Source: Yamagishiella unicocca (Eukaryota > Chlorophyta > Chlorophyceae > Chlamydomonadales > Volvocaceae). From it: a stretch of DNA of 64,000 bases. The stretch covers positions 744,001 through 808,000 of the forward strand of contig BDSL01000007.1 of assembly GCA_003116995.1 (NCBI GenBank). The letters are read 5' to 3'. A model generated the notes under the pieces. It worked only from the letters and a program-made list of their open reading frames with translations, did no database searches and was not told the DNA's origin. A program made the translations under genes and the position numbers. This document shows, in pieces, positions 11,401-22,421 of this stretch (its first letter is position 1; each line of letters starts with the position of its first letter).

Positions 11401-14400
11401 CTCGCCCCCCTGCCCCTCGCCCCCCTGCCCCTCGCCCCCCTGCCCCTCGTCCCCCCCAACCTAGCCCTCCCGCCCCTGTGTCACTCCCGTACCCCCCCGG
11501 GGCGTACCAAATGGTCAGGTAGATCGCCCCGAACAGGAAGTGGATGGCGATGCCAAGGGATAGCTCCAGGGACTGCACGATGGAGTCGGTGTCGCGGAGG
11601 CTGCGCGCCATGTTGCGCCGCTCCGCGTAGATGCTGACAACGCGTTCGCGCACTTCCACTCGGCTCAGCTGTGGACCGGCGGCCGCCACGACAGCCGAGT
11701 CGAGCACCGCGGCCGTGATGGGTCGTTGGATGCGGTTGCGGTGGTTGCGGCAGGAGGGCGTTGCGGCAGGTGTCAGTTGAGGCGGGGTGTGGGGCGGATG
11801 GTCAAAAGGATCGTCGAGGGGCCGCCCGTGGGCATTCAGCCGGCTGGAGTGCCCGGAAGCCGGCCGCCGCGCACCTGTCCGTTCTGGTCCGAGTCGAACA
11901 CCTCGAACGCTTTCTTGGCCATGTCCTCATCGTTGCCGAAGAAGAGCTTGAAGTCATCGAAGGACACGGACGTCCTGCGGCAGGGAACGCCGGCGGGATC
12001 GGTCCGGAGCAGGTGATACACATGCCGGCGGCGTCGCAGCCTCAGTAGGTGAGTGTTCCATTGCACAGGCAACGCCCCCTCCCCGACCTCACTTGCTGGT
12101 GTCCTGGCCGCGAATGTTGAAGTAGAGTGCCTTCGCGAAGCGCCGTACTGTACGGAGCTCGCGCATCTGCTCGTCCTCCGACATTCCAGCGTGCTTGCGG
12201 ATCAGCGCCGTGTAGGTCTTGATCACAATGGCGTCGCGAACCTGTGGGCGAGAGTTTGCAGGGTTTTCGAGCAGCATCGTGCAATTTCGGAGCAGCGTCC
12301 GTGCAGTCGCCGCCCTTGTCGAAGGTGTGCTAAGGAAATTCCCGGACACCCAGACCCTTTCCTAACTGGAAATCATGCGGGCGCAGTACTTTGCTGCGCC
12401 AAAATGGGGATTCTCTTTCGCGCCACAACAACAACGCGCGTGTGCTGTCCGCGCCGGTGGCCGCACACGGCGGCACGCACCTTCTCCAGCTCGGCCTCCG
12501 TCATGTTGTGCACGCCCTGAGGTGTGGCAGCAGTGCGGGTTGGGTTGGGAGGGGCGAGACGGGTCCGATGAGTATTGAGGCACCTTCACTGAAGAAGTAA
12601 TACCCGCGGCATGCGGAGGAATCAGACATCGTGTCCCGACCCAGATCCAATGATCCAGTCAAGCCCGCCCGATACCGTTGGGCCCCACCGTTCGGTGCTA
12701 GCCGCCACAGACACCTGCCCCCGCCCACGCGGCCCGCACCTTCTTATTCTTGAAATCAAACGGCACGACATTGATGGCCTCAGCCCCAAGCTCCGCCAGG
12801 CGCCGGTGCAGCTGAGGCGTTTCGCCGTCCATGCCGCCTGCGAGGAGTGGGTCGGGAGCAGCGGCGTTGGACAGCCGCCGCAACGCCGACCCTTGGGGTG
12901 CAGCGGTAGGGAGGCCTAGCCGCGAGATGCCAGATGCGCGGTGCTGCGCGGTGCTGCGCGGTGCTGCGCGGTGCTGCGCGGAGGCCCCTCTTCCTGCCCA
13001 CCTCAGCACAGGCACTGTCTTGCGCAACCGCTGCCACGCATCAGCAGGACGCTTTCCCCGCATTCCCATTGTCAACGCCGCGCCCCTCGTTCCCCCCTCC
13101 TGACTCGGTCCACGAGGTTTTAACCCCCGTGAGCCCCCAAGATCCTAGCCGGAACCCACCGCTGACGATGGTCTTGAGGCGCCGAGGCGGCGAGGCTTTG
13201 TTTGACCGTTGGCTGGTCCTGTCGATCTTCTGCCCCGCGCTGTCCGTTTCCGCGAACATAGCGCCCCGCGTCGCTGTCGGCATCGGCCGCTGCTGCTCTC
13301 CTTCCTGCTGCTGCTGCTGCTGACTTCCCAACTGCGGAGATGCCGGCGTGCTTGGCCTGCTATTGGTCCGTCGGCCGAGCGCCCGGGACAGCAGGCGAAG
13401 CATGTGGCCGGAGACTATCCGGGGCCCCGAGCTAGCTCCAGCCGTCGGCGCTGGCGCCCCTGCCTCCTGGCCCTGCCACTGCTGCTCTTGCTGTTGCGGG
13501 TATGCAAGCTCGGTCGTCCTCGGAGGCAGCCCACTTGGATGTGTCAGGTAGGTCGAGGTCTGCGTCAGGAAGGGCCCAGCTGACACGACGCCAAGCGCGC
13601 CCCCGCGGGCACTGCTGCCGTCCGCGCCACTGACCAGGCTCCCGGACTCCACCGGCGGCGCCGGCGGTGCGGGTGGCGGCGGCGAGGCCGGCGGTGGCGG
13701 CTGCAGGCCAGCCACCTGGCCTTGCGGCGCCGGCGGATCACTAGCCATCACCACCAGAGTCACATCGCCCGGGACCAAGCCGCGCCCGTTGGCGTGGGTG
13801 AAGTCGCCGGCACCAGCGCCGCGCCCCGGAGTTGCGGCTGACGATCCCGATAATCCGGAATGAGCCGCCAGGAAGTTCACGTTCCACTGAGGGGGCTCCG
13901 CCTGGCGTCCGCTGCCGCCGCTGTTGTGCTCCCCACCGATGCCGCCACTGGCCCCACCGGCGCCGGCCCAGGACGGCTGGATGCTTTGCTGCCCGTCCGC
14001 GTCCGGCCTACCCAGCTTGTTGCCATACTGCCAGAAGCCAGCCCACGTGTTGCAGCGCACCGGCGTCGTACTGCAGCTCGTCCGCGCGAGTGCGGCCAAG
14101 TCCTCGCCGCTGCCCTGAAACGCTAAACCCTTATCGTCCACCACGCCATTGCCGTTTGAACCGCAAGGAGCGCTGTTTGCGCTGCGAAGGTTGTCATCCC
14201 CGACATCAGCACCGGCGGCGCCGCCGTAAACGCCACAGTTGACGGCGTCGCCGGCGCCCACGCTGGCCGTGCCGCCATGAACACCGCGGTTGATGGCGTT
14301 GTCGGCGCTGGCACCGGTCATACCGCCGGAAATGGCGGCGCCGCTGGGTTCGGTGGCGCGGAACGGATGAGCGGCGTGGCTGACGCGTCTCAGTGTGGCG

Positions 14401-17400
14401 CTGACATTGCGGGGGAATATTGACCGTCGCGCCAGCACGGTCCTCAAGTTGAAGCCCTGGGCGCCATCCTGGCCGTTGTGACCTTCAGCATGCTGCAGCT
14501 GGGCCAAGAGGCGGCTGCGCGGAACCGAGAGAAGCTGCATCATGGGGGAGGCGGCGCAGCGGGGCAGGGGGCAAAAAGGGGCAGGGCGCGTACCAGGGCA
14601 TGTCAGGGGAGGGTGAAGGTAATGGAGGTAGTATACAAGGTGGAGAGAAGGTCAAACCACAACCGCACTGATGCTCCCGTCGCGCTCTGTGCAAAGGGCA
14701 GCGGCGTGTGCTTGCAATTTGCGCACGACGTCCGGAAGAGGATGAGCGCGAGTCAATTGTCGTACCTGCAGGTAGTACTCCTTCTCCAGGGATTCCTTGA
14801 GCTTCTTGAAGTGCGCGGTACGGTAGAAGTGCATGGACGAGAGCTTGGCCATCACGGCCTGGGGCGCCAGGCAAAGGGGGTGCGGGTGTTGGTGAATTGC
14901 AGCGTCGGGGAGGCGGCAAGGCGCCCGAGGAGGTGCCGCTACACGGGGCTCAAGCACAAGGGCGCTGGTCACAAGGAAGCCGCGTGTAATGACTGCCAGC
15001 CGCCACACGGTGAGGAGCACCCCACAGGGTTTCAACATGCCTAGGCAGGCATAACGGCCCACCAAGGCTTCTTGCTTCCAGGCCTCGCAGTGGCTGTACG
15101 CGTGTGCGGCGTCCCGCGACACCTGCTGCTAATGCAACACGCCCAGCCTCGCACCCTTCCTTGTGGTGGCCTCAGCCTCGGGGCCGCCCTGCCTGACACC
15201 AGCCGTTACCCTGCATCGCCTGGATGCCAGCCAACCTCCCAGACCCCCGTACGGCACGGCACCTTGAGCACGTTGGCCAGCGTCATCAGCATGATGCACA
15301 GCACTGCCTTCCATGTGGCGCTCTTTGCGCTCTCGTACGTGCTGGAGTTGCAGCGAGCCTCGTCTTGGCACCACAGCCAACTGCGCGTCGCGGTGACGGC
15401 GGTGTTGGTGACGGTAATGGTGTAGCGGTAATGGTGGTGGGTGGTGCTGGCAGTGATGGTGTAGCGGTAATGGTGGTGGGTGGTGCTGGCAGTGATGGTG
15501 TAGCGGTAATGGTGGTAGTAATGGTAGTGGTCGTGGTGGTGGCATGCGGCAGCAGGGCAGGCAATGAAAGCCAGACGAGGCCGGCGGGAAGACAGGAGGG
15601 TATGGCATGGGCCTGCGACCTGCCTGGGGCTCAAGCAGCGGGGAAAGTGGGGAGAGAGGAGCCACGGCCCGATCAGGCGAAGCCAACATGGACTGCCGCA
15701 GCCTCCCACAACCCCTGTCTGGTGGGTGCTGATGAACCAGCCGTTACGGGTTCTGCTGGCGCCGCTACCTCGCACTATCACGCTACCTCTCCACCCGGCG
15801 CCACCTGGCTACCAACGGATACCACACATGGACGCGCTCCCGTGCCGCGCACTCACTCGAAGCACGCCAGGAACCAGATCAGCATGAAGAACATGGAGAT
15901 GAGCGAGGTGGTGTTCTCCTTTATGTTTTGCAAGTAGGTCAGGTTCTCTCGAAAGTAGACCCACTGCGGATTGGCCGAGGCACATGGGGCAGCAGGTGCG
16001 TGGAGCCGGGCTACGAGCTCACAACACCCCTCAGCCAGGGCTGGCGCAACTAGTTCGAGTTCGCCTGTGCACGAGGCAACAGTGCGCGTTGGGCTAGCAG
16101 GACAGGGCGAACGCGGAATGGAGAGAAGCCAAGCTGTAGGTGCGCGCCAACAGCACTCACAACCCAAAACGGAACACCGACCGTACATATGGCACGGGCA
16201 GGGCCTGCGGCTAGGAATGTTTTGGGTAGTGCATGCGAATGGCCGGCGCAAACGTGCTCCTGGCGTTAGATGTACGGCATGTTAGGTGTACGGCACGCAG
16301 CCGATGTCGGAATGCTGGGCGCTACAGTGTTGCTTGACCCCACACCACCCGACCCACATCACCCGACCCACATCACCCGTCCCACATCACTCGACCCACA
16401 TCGCCCGACCCACATTACTCGACCCACATCACCCGTCCCACATCACTCGACCCACATCGCCCGACCCACATTACTCGACCCACACTACTCGACCCACATC
16501 ACCCGGCCCACATCACCCGACCCACGCCGCACCTCGATCACCATGAAGATGCGGCTGACGGAAAAGTACACGGCCCAATAGATGGGCACGTAGCCCGCCA
16601 CAAAGTACAGCCAGCGGAATGCCTCTGTAGTTGTCGTCGCCTGGGACAAAGCATCAACGGGACAAAAATGATTGCGCAGCTTTTGAGTAATGGCGAATGT
16701 AGCCCTCGTGGCGGTGGCGCTCGCCCTCCATGGCATGATGGTGGCTGGCCGTGACAGTTTTCGGAAATGGAACCCTAGAGACTTCTTGCCAACGCAATTC
16801 TTACAACCTGCCCAATGTCAGGTGATGCGCCCGACGGCTCTACCTTTTCAGGTCTGGAGCCCGCTGTGGGCTGTAACGATTACTACACCTGCCCGTGCTA
16901 ATAGTGACCTTGACTACGTAGTTACCACCCCACCACAACTTGGCGGCGCCCGTTGCTTCCCCTCTTCCACGCCGCCTCCCCTGTACCGCCGACCACTCAC
17001 CTTGTTGATTGTGCCAGTCTGCACGACTACGCCCGCAACCGTGAGCACTATGGCCGCGGCGCTTGACCCTAGGAACCACAGCACTCCAGATTGCTTATAC
17101 CATTTTTCCTTCTTCACGTCCTCCACATCATCGTCGTCACCATCGTCATCCTGCCAAAAAGGGAGGCCAGGCGCGAGAGAGGCGCGGAGTGCGGGGCTCA
17201 GTTAGGTTACGGCATCGTACGGCACGGAGTGTGACGTGGTCGGACAGGCTCTGGCTCGACCGAGGCAATAAAGCCCTATGGCTCGCCCCACAACCTCCGG
17301 AAAACCCCAACCACCGGCCACCCCCCGCACCCACATCCTCCGGAAAGACCATCAGATCCTTGCGATTGGCGCCTAGCTGTGCCTCCAGCTCCAAACGCGC

Positions 17401-19416
17401 AGGGCCGATATGCTTTTCGTCGGCTGCATTTGCCTCCTTCGACTGCCGCTCAGCTTCCACCGCGGCTGCTGTTGCGGCTCCTGTTGCGGCTGCTGTTGCC
17501 GCCGCTGCAGCCTTCTCCTTACCGGCATCAGTGGCCGCGGCAGCTGCAATGGCGGCTGATGTCTCCGGGCTGTTGCCTTGCTGGGGCTCCAAAAGGCCGG
17601 AGACCACCTCGTGAAGCGGCGGCAACGGCTGATGCTGCATCAGCCCCAGCTCAAACCCCGTTGGCGTGGGATTAGGAGGCCCTGTTGCCTCGGCCAAAGT
17701 GTTCAGCGCCTCGACTGGCGGCTGCACGACCCCCGGGTCCCCAAATGCGGGAGGGAACCCCAAGGACACCACTTCAAGAGCCCGTATCCGTTCGCCCACA
17801 GGCATGGACATTGCGGCGGCGGTGGCGGGCAGCGTTGCCATTGCGGCGAAAGCGGAGGTCGGGGCTGGCGGCGATTTGGGCTCAACGTATTGCGGATGTG
17901 GCGCCGTTACCGGATTTGGATAAGAGCCAACCAGTTGCCCTCCCGTTGAGGGAGAGCCCGCAGCCCCAGCTCCCCCTGCTGACCCAGATTGTAGGGAGTT
18001 AACGGTGCCGCGAGATGGCTCAGGTGCCTCGCCCCCGCCAGACTGTTCCGCCAGCCTCATCAATGGGTGAGGAATTACTCGAGGCGTGCCCGCGCAAGTG
18101 TCGTCCGGTGACGTGGCTGAGGCCTCCGTACTGACGGCCTGGCCAGGTTTGCCAGGCGGGCTTGCTACCGCGACCGGCCCCGTCGAAAGCGACGGTGGTG
18201 CTAGCTGACCTCCTGTGCTGGTCACGCGAAGTGGGTCGGGAGGACTAGCCTCCAGCTGTGGCTGCTGCTGCGGCGGCTGCGGTTGCTGCGGTTGCGGCTG
18301 CGGTTGCTGCGGCTGCGGTTGCTGCGGCTGCGGTTGCTTTTGCTGCGGCGGCGCCTGCTGCGGTTGCTGCGGCGGCTGCTCAGGGGAACTGTGATCCGGA
18401 CCCACGCTGCCTTGCGACCCAAGCGACGGCGTTGCTGGGGACGCAGCGGCGATGCTGGGGTAGTACTGCAGCGCCGCCTGTGACTCCTCACGTAGCGGTG
18501 AAGTCCAGGAGGCTGACGCCAACCCGCCAGATGACGCCGGCGACGCCTGCAGTGCAGCGGCACTGCCTCCGCTGGGCGGCCTCGGCCCCAGCGGCATGGC
18601 GTTGGTCCGAGTCCAGAACGCCGCCGGCTCACTGCTGGTTGAACGCGTGTACGCTTCGGAGCCCACGCTGGCTGTAGCCTGGCCGATGGAGCGACGGACG
18701 TCCACGTTTGCTGCGGCGGAAGTGACAGGAGACCCGCTAGCTGCGACCGCTAGCGGCGCGCTGGTCGTCGACGGCTGGGCGGGCAGTGCGCCGGGGCCAG
18801 CAGTCGACACGCGCGACATGACGCCTCCGTTTTGAGCATACGGCATCCCCTGCACGTGTTGCAGCAGCATCGCCTGGACATGCTGCAGTTGCGTGAGCTG
18901 CTGCTGCGTGTAAGCGAGGAGGTGGGATATGTGCGCAGTGCTAAGCGGGGCAGGAGGGACTTCGGTGCCTGCGGCGATGGCTGCCGCGGCGGTGTTGATG
19001 CCCGCTGCAGCGGCTGCCTGCTGGCCGCCGTGCACGGAGCCGCTGCTGACATGTCCCGGAGGCCTGAAAAACAGGGATGAAGCGCCGCTGAGGTTGCTAC
19101 GGAGAGAAACCTCTGTCGCGACGCCTCCATAGCTGTTGCTGTTGGGTGGCCGGGATATGGGTGGCAGGGGCGGCTGTGGACGGTATGGTTGAACGTAAGG
19201 AGCAGGTGTTTGGGAAGGCTCCGCCGGCCGCCCTGCAGTGCGTATCAGGCGTGTACAGCGTTACTAGTAGGCCTGGCAAGGCGAGCCTATTGGCGTTGAA
19301 GGTGAGTATTTACTCGAACTGAAACGCAATTGTCAAACCAAGCGCTTTCGCTTACGCTTCTGCTCCTGTTGCTCAAGAAATGAGATTGCGGGCTTATTCC
19401 CTTCGCCGTCAGTCAT
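8432..19416 (-). CDS. EF-hand-containing MscS-like mechanosensitive ion channel
   Basis: Twenty phase-consistent exons give about 1,814 aa: 19416-19356, 19232-17335, 17150-17001, 16640-16533, 15963-15857, 15380-15263, 14858-14766, 14534-13160, 12837-12740, 12516-12481, 12241-12093, 11974-11875, 11668-11508, 11182-11102, 10875-10750, 10421-10326, 10174-10090, 9840-9750, 9470-9349, 8821-8432. The first ~650 residues are Pro/Gln/Ala-rich and disordered. Four membrane segments follow (about 674-815), then a ~460-residue low-complexity cytosolic loop. An EF-hand loop DSDQNGQLSRVE (1425-1436) has ligands at 1, 3, 5, 9 and 12. TM5, the pore helix (ending TFIFGNSAK) and the MscS beta domain (HPYDVGD, VYVPNS) follow. 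The arrangement recalls fission-yeast Msy1/Msy2 and plant MSL4-10. It probably passes ions under membrane tension with Ca2+ control. The first exon and start are the weakest part of the model; the MscS core is secure. Confidence 0.88.
9998..10060. repeat. 17-bp tandem repeat in channel-gene intron
   Basis: Three to four copies of TGGGTGCCTGGGTAGTG lie just downstream, in the sense direction, of the donor of the exon ending at 10090. Confidence 0.8.
11393..11455. repeat. 17-bp C-rich tandem repeat in channel-gene intron
   Basis: About four copies of CCCCTGCCCCTCGCCCC lie in the intron between exons 11668-11508 and 11182-11102. Confidence 0.8.
12934..12982. repeat. 10-bp tandem repeat in channel-gene intron
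   Basis: About four to five copies of GCGCGGTGCT lie in the intron upstream (sense direction) of the exon 12837-12740. Confidence 0.75.
15410..15530. repeat. 39-bp tandem repeat in channel-gene intron
   Basis: About 2.7 copies of a 39-bp unit beginning ATGGTGTAGCGGTAATGG. The array ends roughly 30 bp from the acceptor of the exon that begins (sense) at 15380. Confidence 0.8.
16335..16528. repeat. 14-bp tandem array (CGACCCACATCACC) abutting a splice donor
   Basis: Thirteen or so 14-bp units with higher-order variation (CACC, CGCC, TACT variants). The array reaches within a few bases of the splice donor at 16532 of the channel gene. Confidence 0.85.
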
Positions 19417-19633
19417 GACTGCTTCCCTCTATAGCTACCCGAGTGTTTTCTTCCCCAGCCTCATCATCATAAGCGGAGGGGTCAAAGAGGAGCCGTTCCT
19501 GGATGGGTATTGCTGCTAACACTGCTTTGCTTATGGGAACATTAGTTTTGAGCAATTTAATTGCATTATCGGCTTTGCCGTGCCATTCCCGCATTCCGTT
19601 TGGCTGGCTTCCATGAACATCGATCCAAACCAA
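19409..19633 (-). other. Unassigned short open frame upstream of the channel gene
   Basis: A minus-strand frame of about 70 codons with balanced, non-repetitive composition lies in AT-richer DNA just 5' of the proposed channel start. It contains GMREWHGKADNAIKLL and QERLLFDPSAYDDEAG. An in-frame stop lies just upstream, the frame lacks an ATG at its beginning (first ATG internal), and it overlaps the proposed channel ATG (19416) in another frame. It could be an upstream ORF, an alternative 5' exon, or the remnant of another gene. I do not recognise the family. Confidence 0.3.
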
Positions 19634-19793
19634 CTCGAGTCATACAGAAAGCGACGTATTACTGGTGCATGTCATTTGTTGTTTCTAGCACTACCCTGCG
19701 CTGCTGTTGATTTTACGCGCCACCAGTGACGGCTGACCAGGCCGGGTATTCCCTAGTCGCAAAGTTACCTGCCTTACTTGAAGGCTTAACAAC
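19417..19793. promoter_or_regulatory. Divergent promoter interval between channel gene (-) and Sm D2 (+)
   Basis: The proposed start codons are only 377 bp apart and point away from each other, so the two genes must share this interval for their 5' UTRs and core promoters. No TATA or known element stands out. The unassigned frame at 19409-19633 occupies much of it. Confidence 0.45.
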
Positions 19794-20126
19794 ATGGCTC
19801 AAGCTCCGCAGCTAACCGTGGACGAGCTTGAGAAGAAGGAGGAGGACGACTACCGCACAGGGCCGCTGTCGGTCTTGACACAGAGCGTCAAGACCAATGG
19901 CCAGGTGCTCATCAACTGTCGAAACAACCACAAGCTTCTTGCTAGGGTGAAGGCGTTCGACAGGCACTGCAACATGATTCTGGAGAACGTGAAGGAGATG
20001 TGGACGGAGATTCCGAAGACGGGGAAAGGCCAGAAGGGATCACGGCCAGTGAACAAGGACCGCTTTGTTAGCAAGATGTTTCTGCGAGGAGATTCGGTCA
20101 TCATGGTTCTGCGCAACCCCAAGTAG
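19794..20126 (+). CDS. SNRPD2: Small nuclear ribonucleoprotein Sm D2
   Basis: A complete intronless 110-aa ORF of the usual family length. After a short acidic N-terminus ([18 protein letters not shown]) come the two Sm motifs. Sm1 contains [32 protein letters not shown]. Sm2 contains [21 protein letters not shown]. The family's basic linker ([14 protein letters not shown]) lies between them. Sm D2 is one of seven Sm proteins forming the heteroheptameric ring on U1, U2, U4 and U5 snRNAs, needed for snRNP assembly and pre-mRNA splicing. It is the only protein gene in this window without introns. A candidate TGTAA poly(A) signal lies at 20241-20245. Confidence 0.97.
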   Translation: MAQAPQLTVDELEKKEEDDYRTGPLSVLTQSVKTNGQVLINCRNNHKLLARVKAFDRHCNMILENVKEMWTEIPKTGKGQKGSRPVNKDRFVSKMFLRGDSVIMVLRNPK

Positions 20127-22421
20127 ACGGAGCACCAGCGCAAGATCCTATCCCCGCCTGCGCCGTCTTTTCACCTCTTCCTTTCTGGTAGACCATTGAA
20201 ACGCAAAAGAGGCGGTGGGAGGCTGGATGGATTGCCCGCGTGTAAGGAGGCAGCACGGCGACAGTGGCAGGAGTGGACACCCTTTTGGCGGCCTGTGCAC
20301 CGTGCTGACAGCAACGGATACGTAGTTTGAGCCGGGGCGTACGGGGCTGCATTGCCACAAGTGCTTATATCCATTGCCGGACCTCCTGTTCCCCTTGAAA
20401 CACAAGCCCCATGGGTGTGCTGTTACTTTGCCACGACGGAAGCCACGCTTGGTGGTCGTGGGCGTCTGCACAACATAACGATTTATTGTATGGCTGCGTT
20501 GATCTTGGTTGGATGCTGGGTGTTGTGGGCTTAACACCTGAAAGGAGGTTAGGATTCCTGGCTGGCCATCGGATTCTGATTACGTGGCGTGAGAGTGGTT
20601 ATGGAATGCACCTCTTACCGTCACGTCTCCGTTCACAACCCACTGTGTAACGGAATAGCGCGTCCTCGCTTTCTCGATCGCCTTGTACGCTCTGTTTGCT
20701 GCGTTTCCAACACACATGAGTGGCGCGCTGGGCCGTATCCTCGTCACTGTTGCAATGCAAAGCATCCTGTCCTATGAAGTGGCATGACTTGCAGCTGATG
20801 GAAGCGGTATTGCCAAGATGTTAGCTGTTCCGCAAGTAGTTGGCGTTGCGATGGAGCAGATTCAGTGTCAAGCATTTGCGCCATCCGTCGTCAGCCAGGC
20901 AGGCACTGTAGAAGGTGACGGGGTTTCCAGGAGCGCGCTGCGTCCTTCACAAAGTGCCACTGATCTTTAGACTCCCGCAAGTGGTAATCAGTGGTATCAA
21001 AAGAATGTAACTACTGGTGTAGTTTATAATACAACGTGGTTCCCCCATATGCCAACGCAAAAGAGGAGTTAAATTTCTGGTGTAGATCAACTACAACGTA
21101 GTTCCCCGTAAATTATCAAGGATTGCCGGGGCTCGGTTCATCTGTTCTTGCGGGGTCGCGGTTTTGAGAGCGCACAACAACCCATCCGTTCAAGGGTACG
21201 CCGGTAAACCATGGCGCGGCGGCCGGCACGATCTGGAGGATGGCGTGGACCAGCGCGGACTGTGCCTGACACTGCCTGACCAGGCCTGGCCCCGAAACGT
21301 CGCGACTGGCTGTCATTGTAAAACGACTTGCACCGGCTATAATCCATCAAACCGTGATTCCACGATATTTTGGTCAGGAAGTAGCACGTGGGGCTTGCAG
21401 GGCTTGCAGCCCCTCGAGTCGAACTGCAGTCCTGGGCAGTCCTGGACCGATTAACACATGCGGCAGCCCACGCGATACTTGTTTAATGTTCCAGTTGCTT
21501 TCCATGTAACTTAGGTTCAGATTTTGGTACATGTCAGCAGCAACTCAGCATCAGCGCGGCTTAAGCCGTCGCAAAAAGATCCTAACCACGAGTCGATGCG
21601 CCCACGGTGAGGGTGTAATAATGCATATATATTTATAAATTATTAGCTTGGTTAGCCTGGAGATTTATGTTATATTCCGCGTTCCGCTTGAAAACCATCG
21701 AACGACATCGCACGCATTTTAACCGCGATCTACGCTCTCACCGTCCCTTTCCGCAGAATTTTCCAAATTGATGGTAATCGTGCATGTCTTGGGACTTGCT
21801 CACTTGGGCACCAAGAAGTCTCGAGCCGTACGCATGTGTCGAAGCGACACTCAGTACGACAAGTCCAACGTTCAACGTCCAGTGACGTGACATTGGCAGA
21901 CGCAAAAATCGTGTCTCCGGCCGCAACTTGCACGGCATAGTCACATCTCGTCTTATAGCTTAACTATTCAGTCGACAGCGCTGGAAGTATTATGTCAATT
22001 GGTTCCGCGCACCAGGCAGCAAGCCTCCAGACCGAAATCGCCTACCTTTCCTTACAATGTGCGCACTATGACTTGTTGATGCTCTCCTAATTACTCTGCT
22101 GGTGGCGTTGCTAATCAAGTTTTGCAGGTGAGGGGCCGTCGGCGTCGGGGTGCACTGATGCGAGCGTTTGTGGTTCTCAGCGGACGCCCCACCTTTGTGA
22201 CGCGGACTCAGGAAAACATTACGAATTCGCTTGCTTAGTATCGCTAATCGGCGTCGTGGGGCCCGCTGGCAAGCGAGGACGCGACCCCGGGTCGCGTCGC
22301 TTCTGACGCATCATATTGCAAACTCCCCCTCCCACTACACAAAACGCAGGCCCGTTATCATCGTCAATTCAAATCATCGCCATCAACTGGTCGCATCGGG
22401 ATTGTCGGCGTCGAGCGAGTT
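20127..22421. other. Intergenic region between Sm D2 and the RWP-RK gene
   Basis: No gene recognised on either strand. It should contain the Sm D2 3' UTR (TGTAA at 20241-20245 and again at 20646-20650) and the RWP-RK promoter. An imperfect direct repeat lies at about 21013-21110, where 'ctggtgtag...acaacgtggttccc' and 'ctggtgtag...acaacgtagttccc' are about 70 bp apart. An AT-rich stretch lies at 21620-21680. Confidence 0.55.

Noticed and set aside
13832..14242. Plus-strand Arg/Pro/Cys-rich frames opposite the channel gene
   Set aside because: Antisense shadows of a GC-rich, low-complexity exon of the MscS-like gene.
20960..21115. Possible tRNA or snRNA around the duplicated 'ggtgtag...gttccc' motif
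   Set aside because: No acceptor or T-arm pairing and no Sm site with flanking stems could be drawn.
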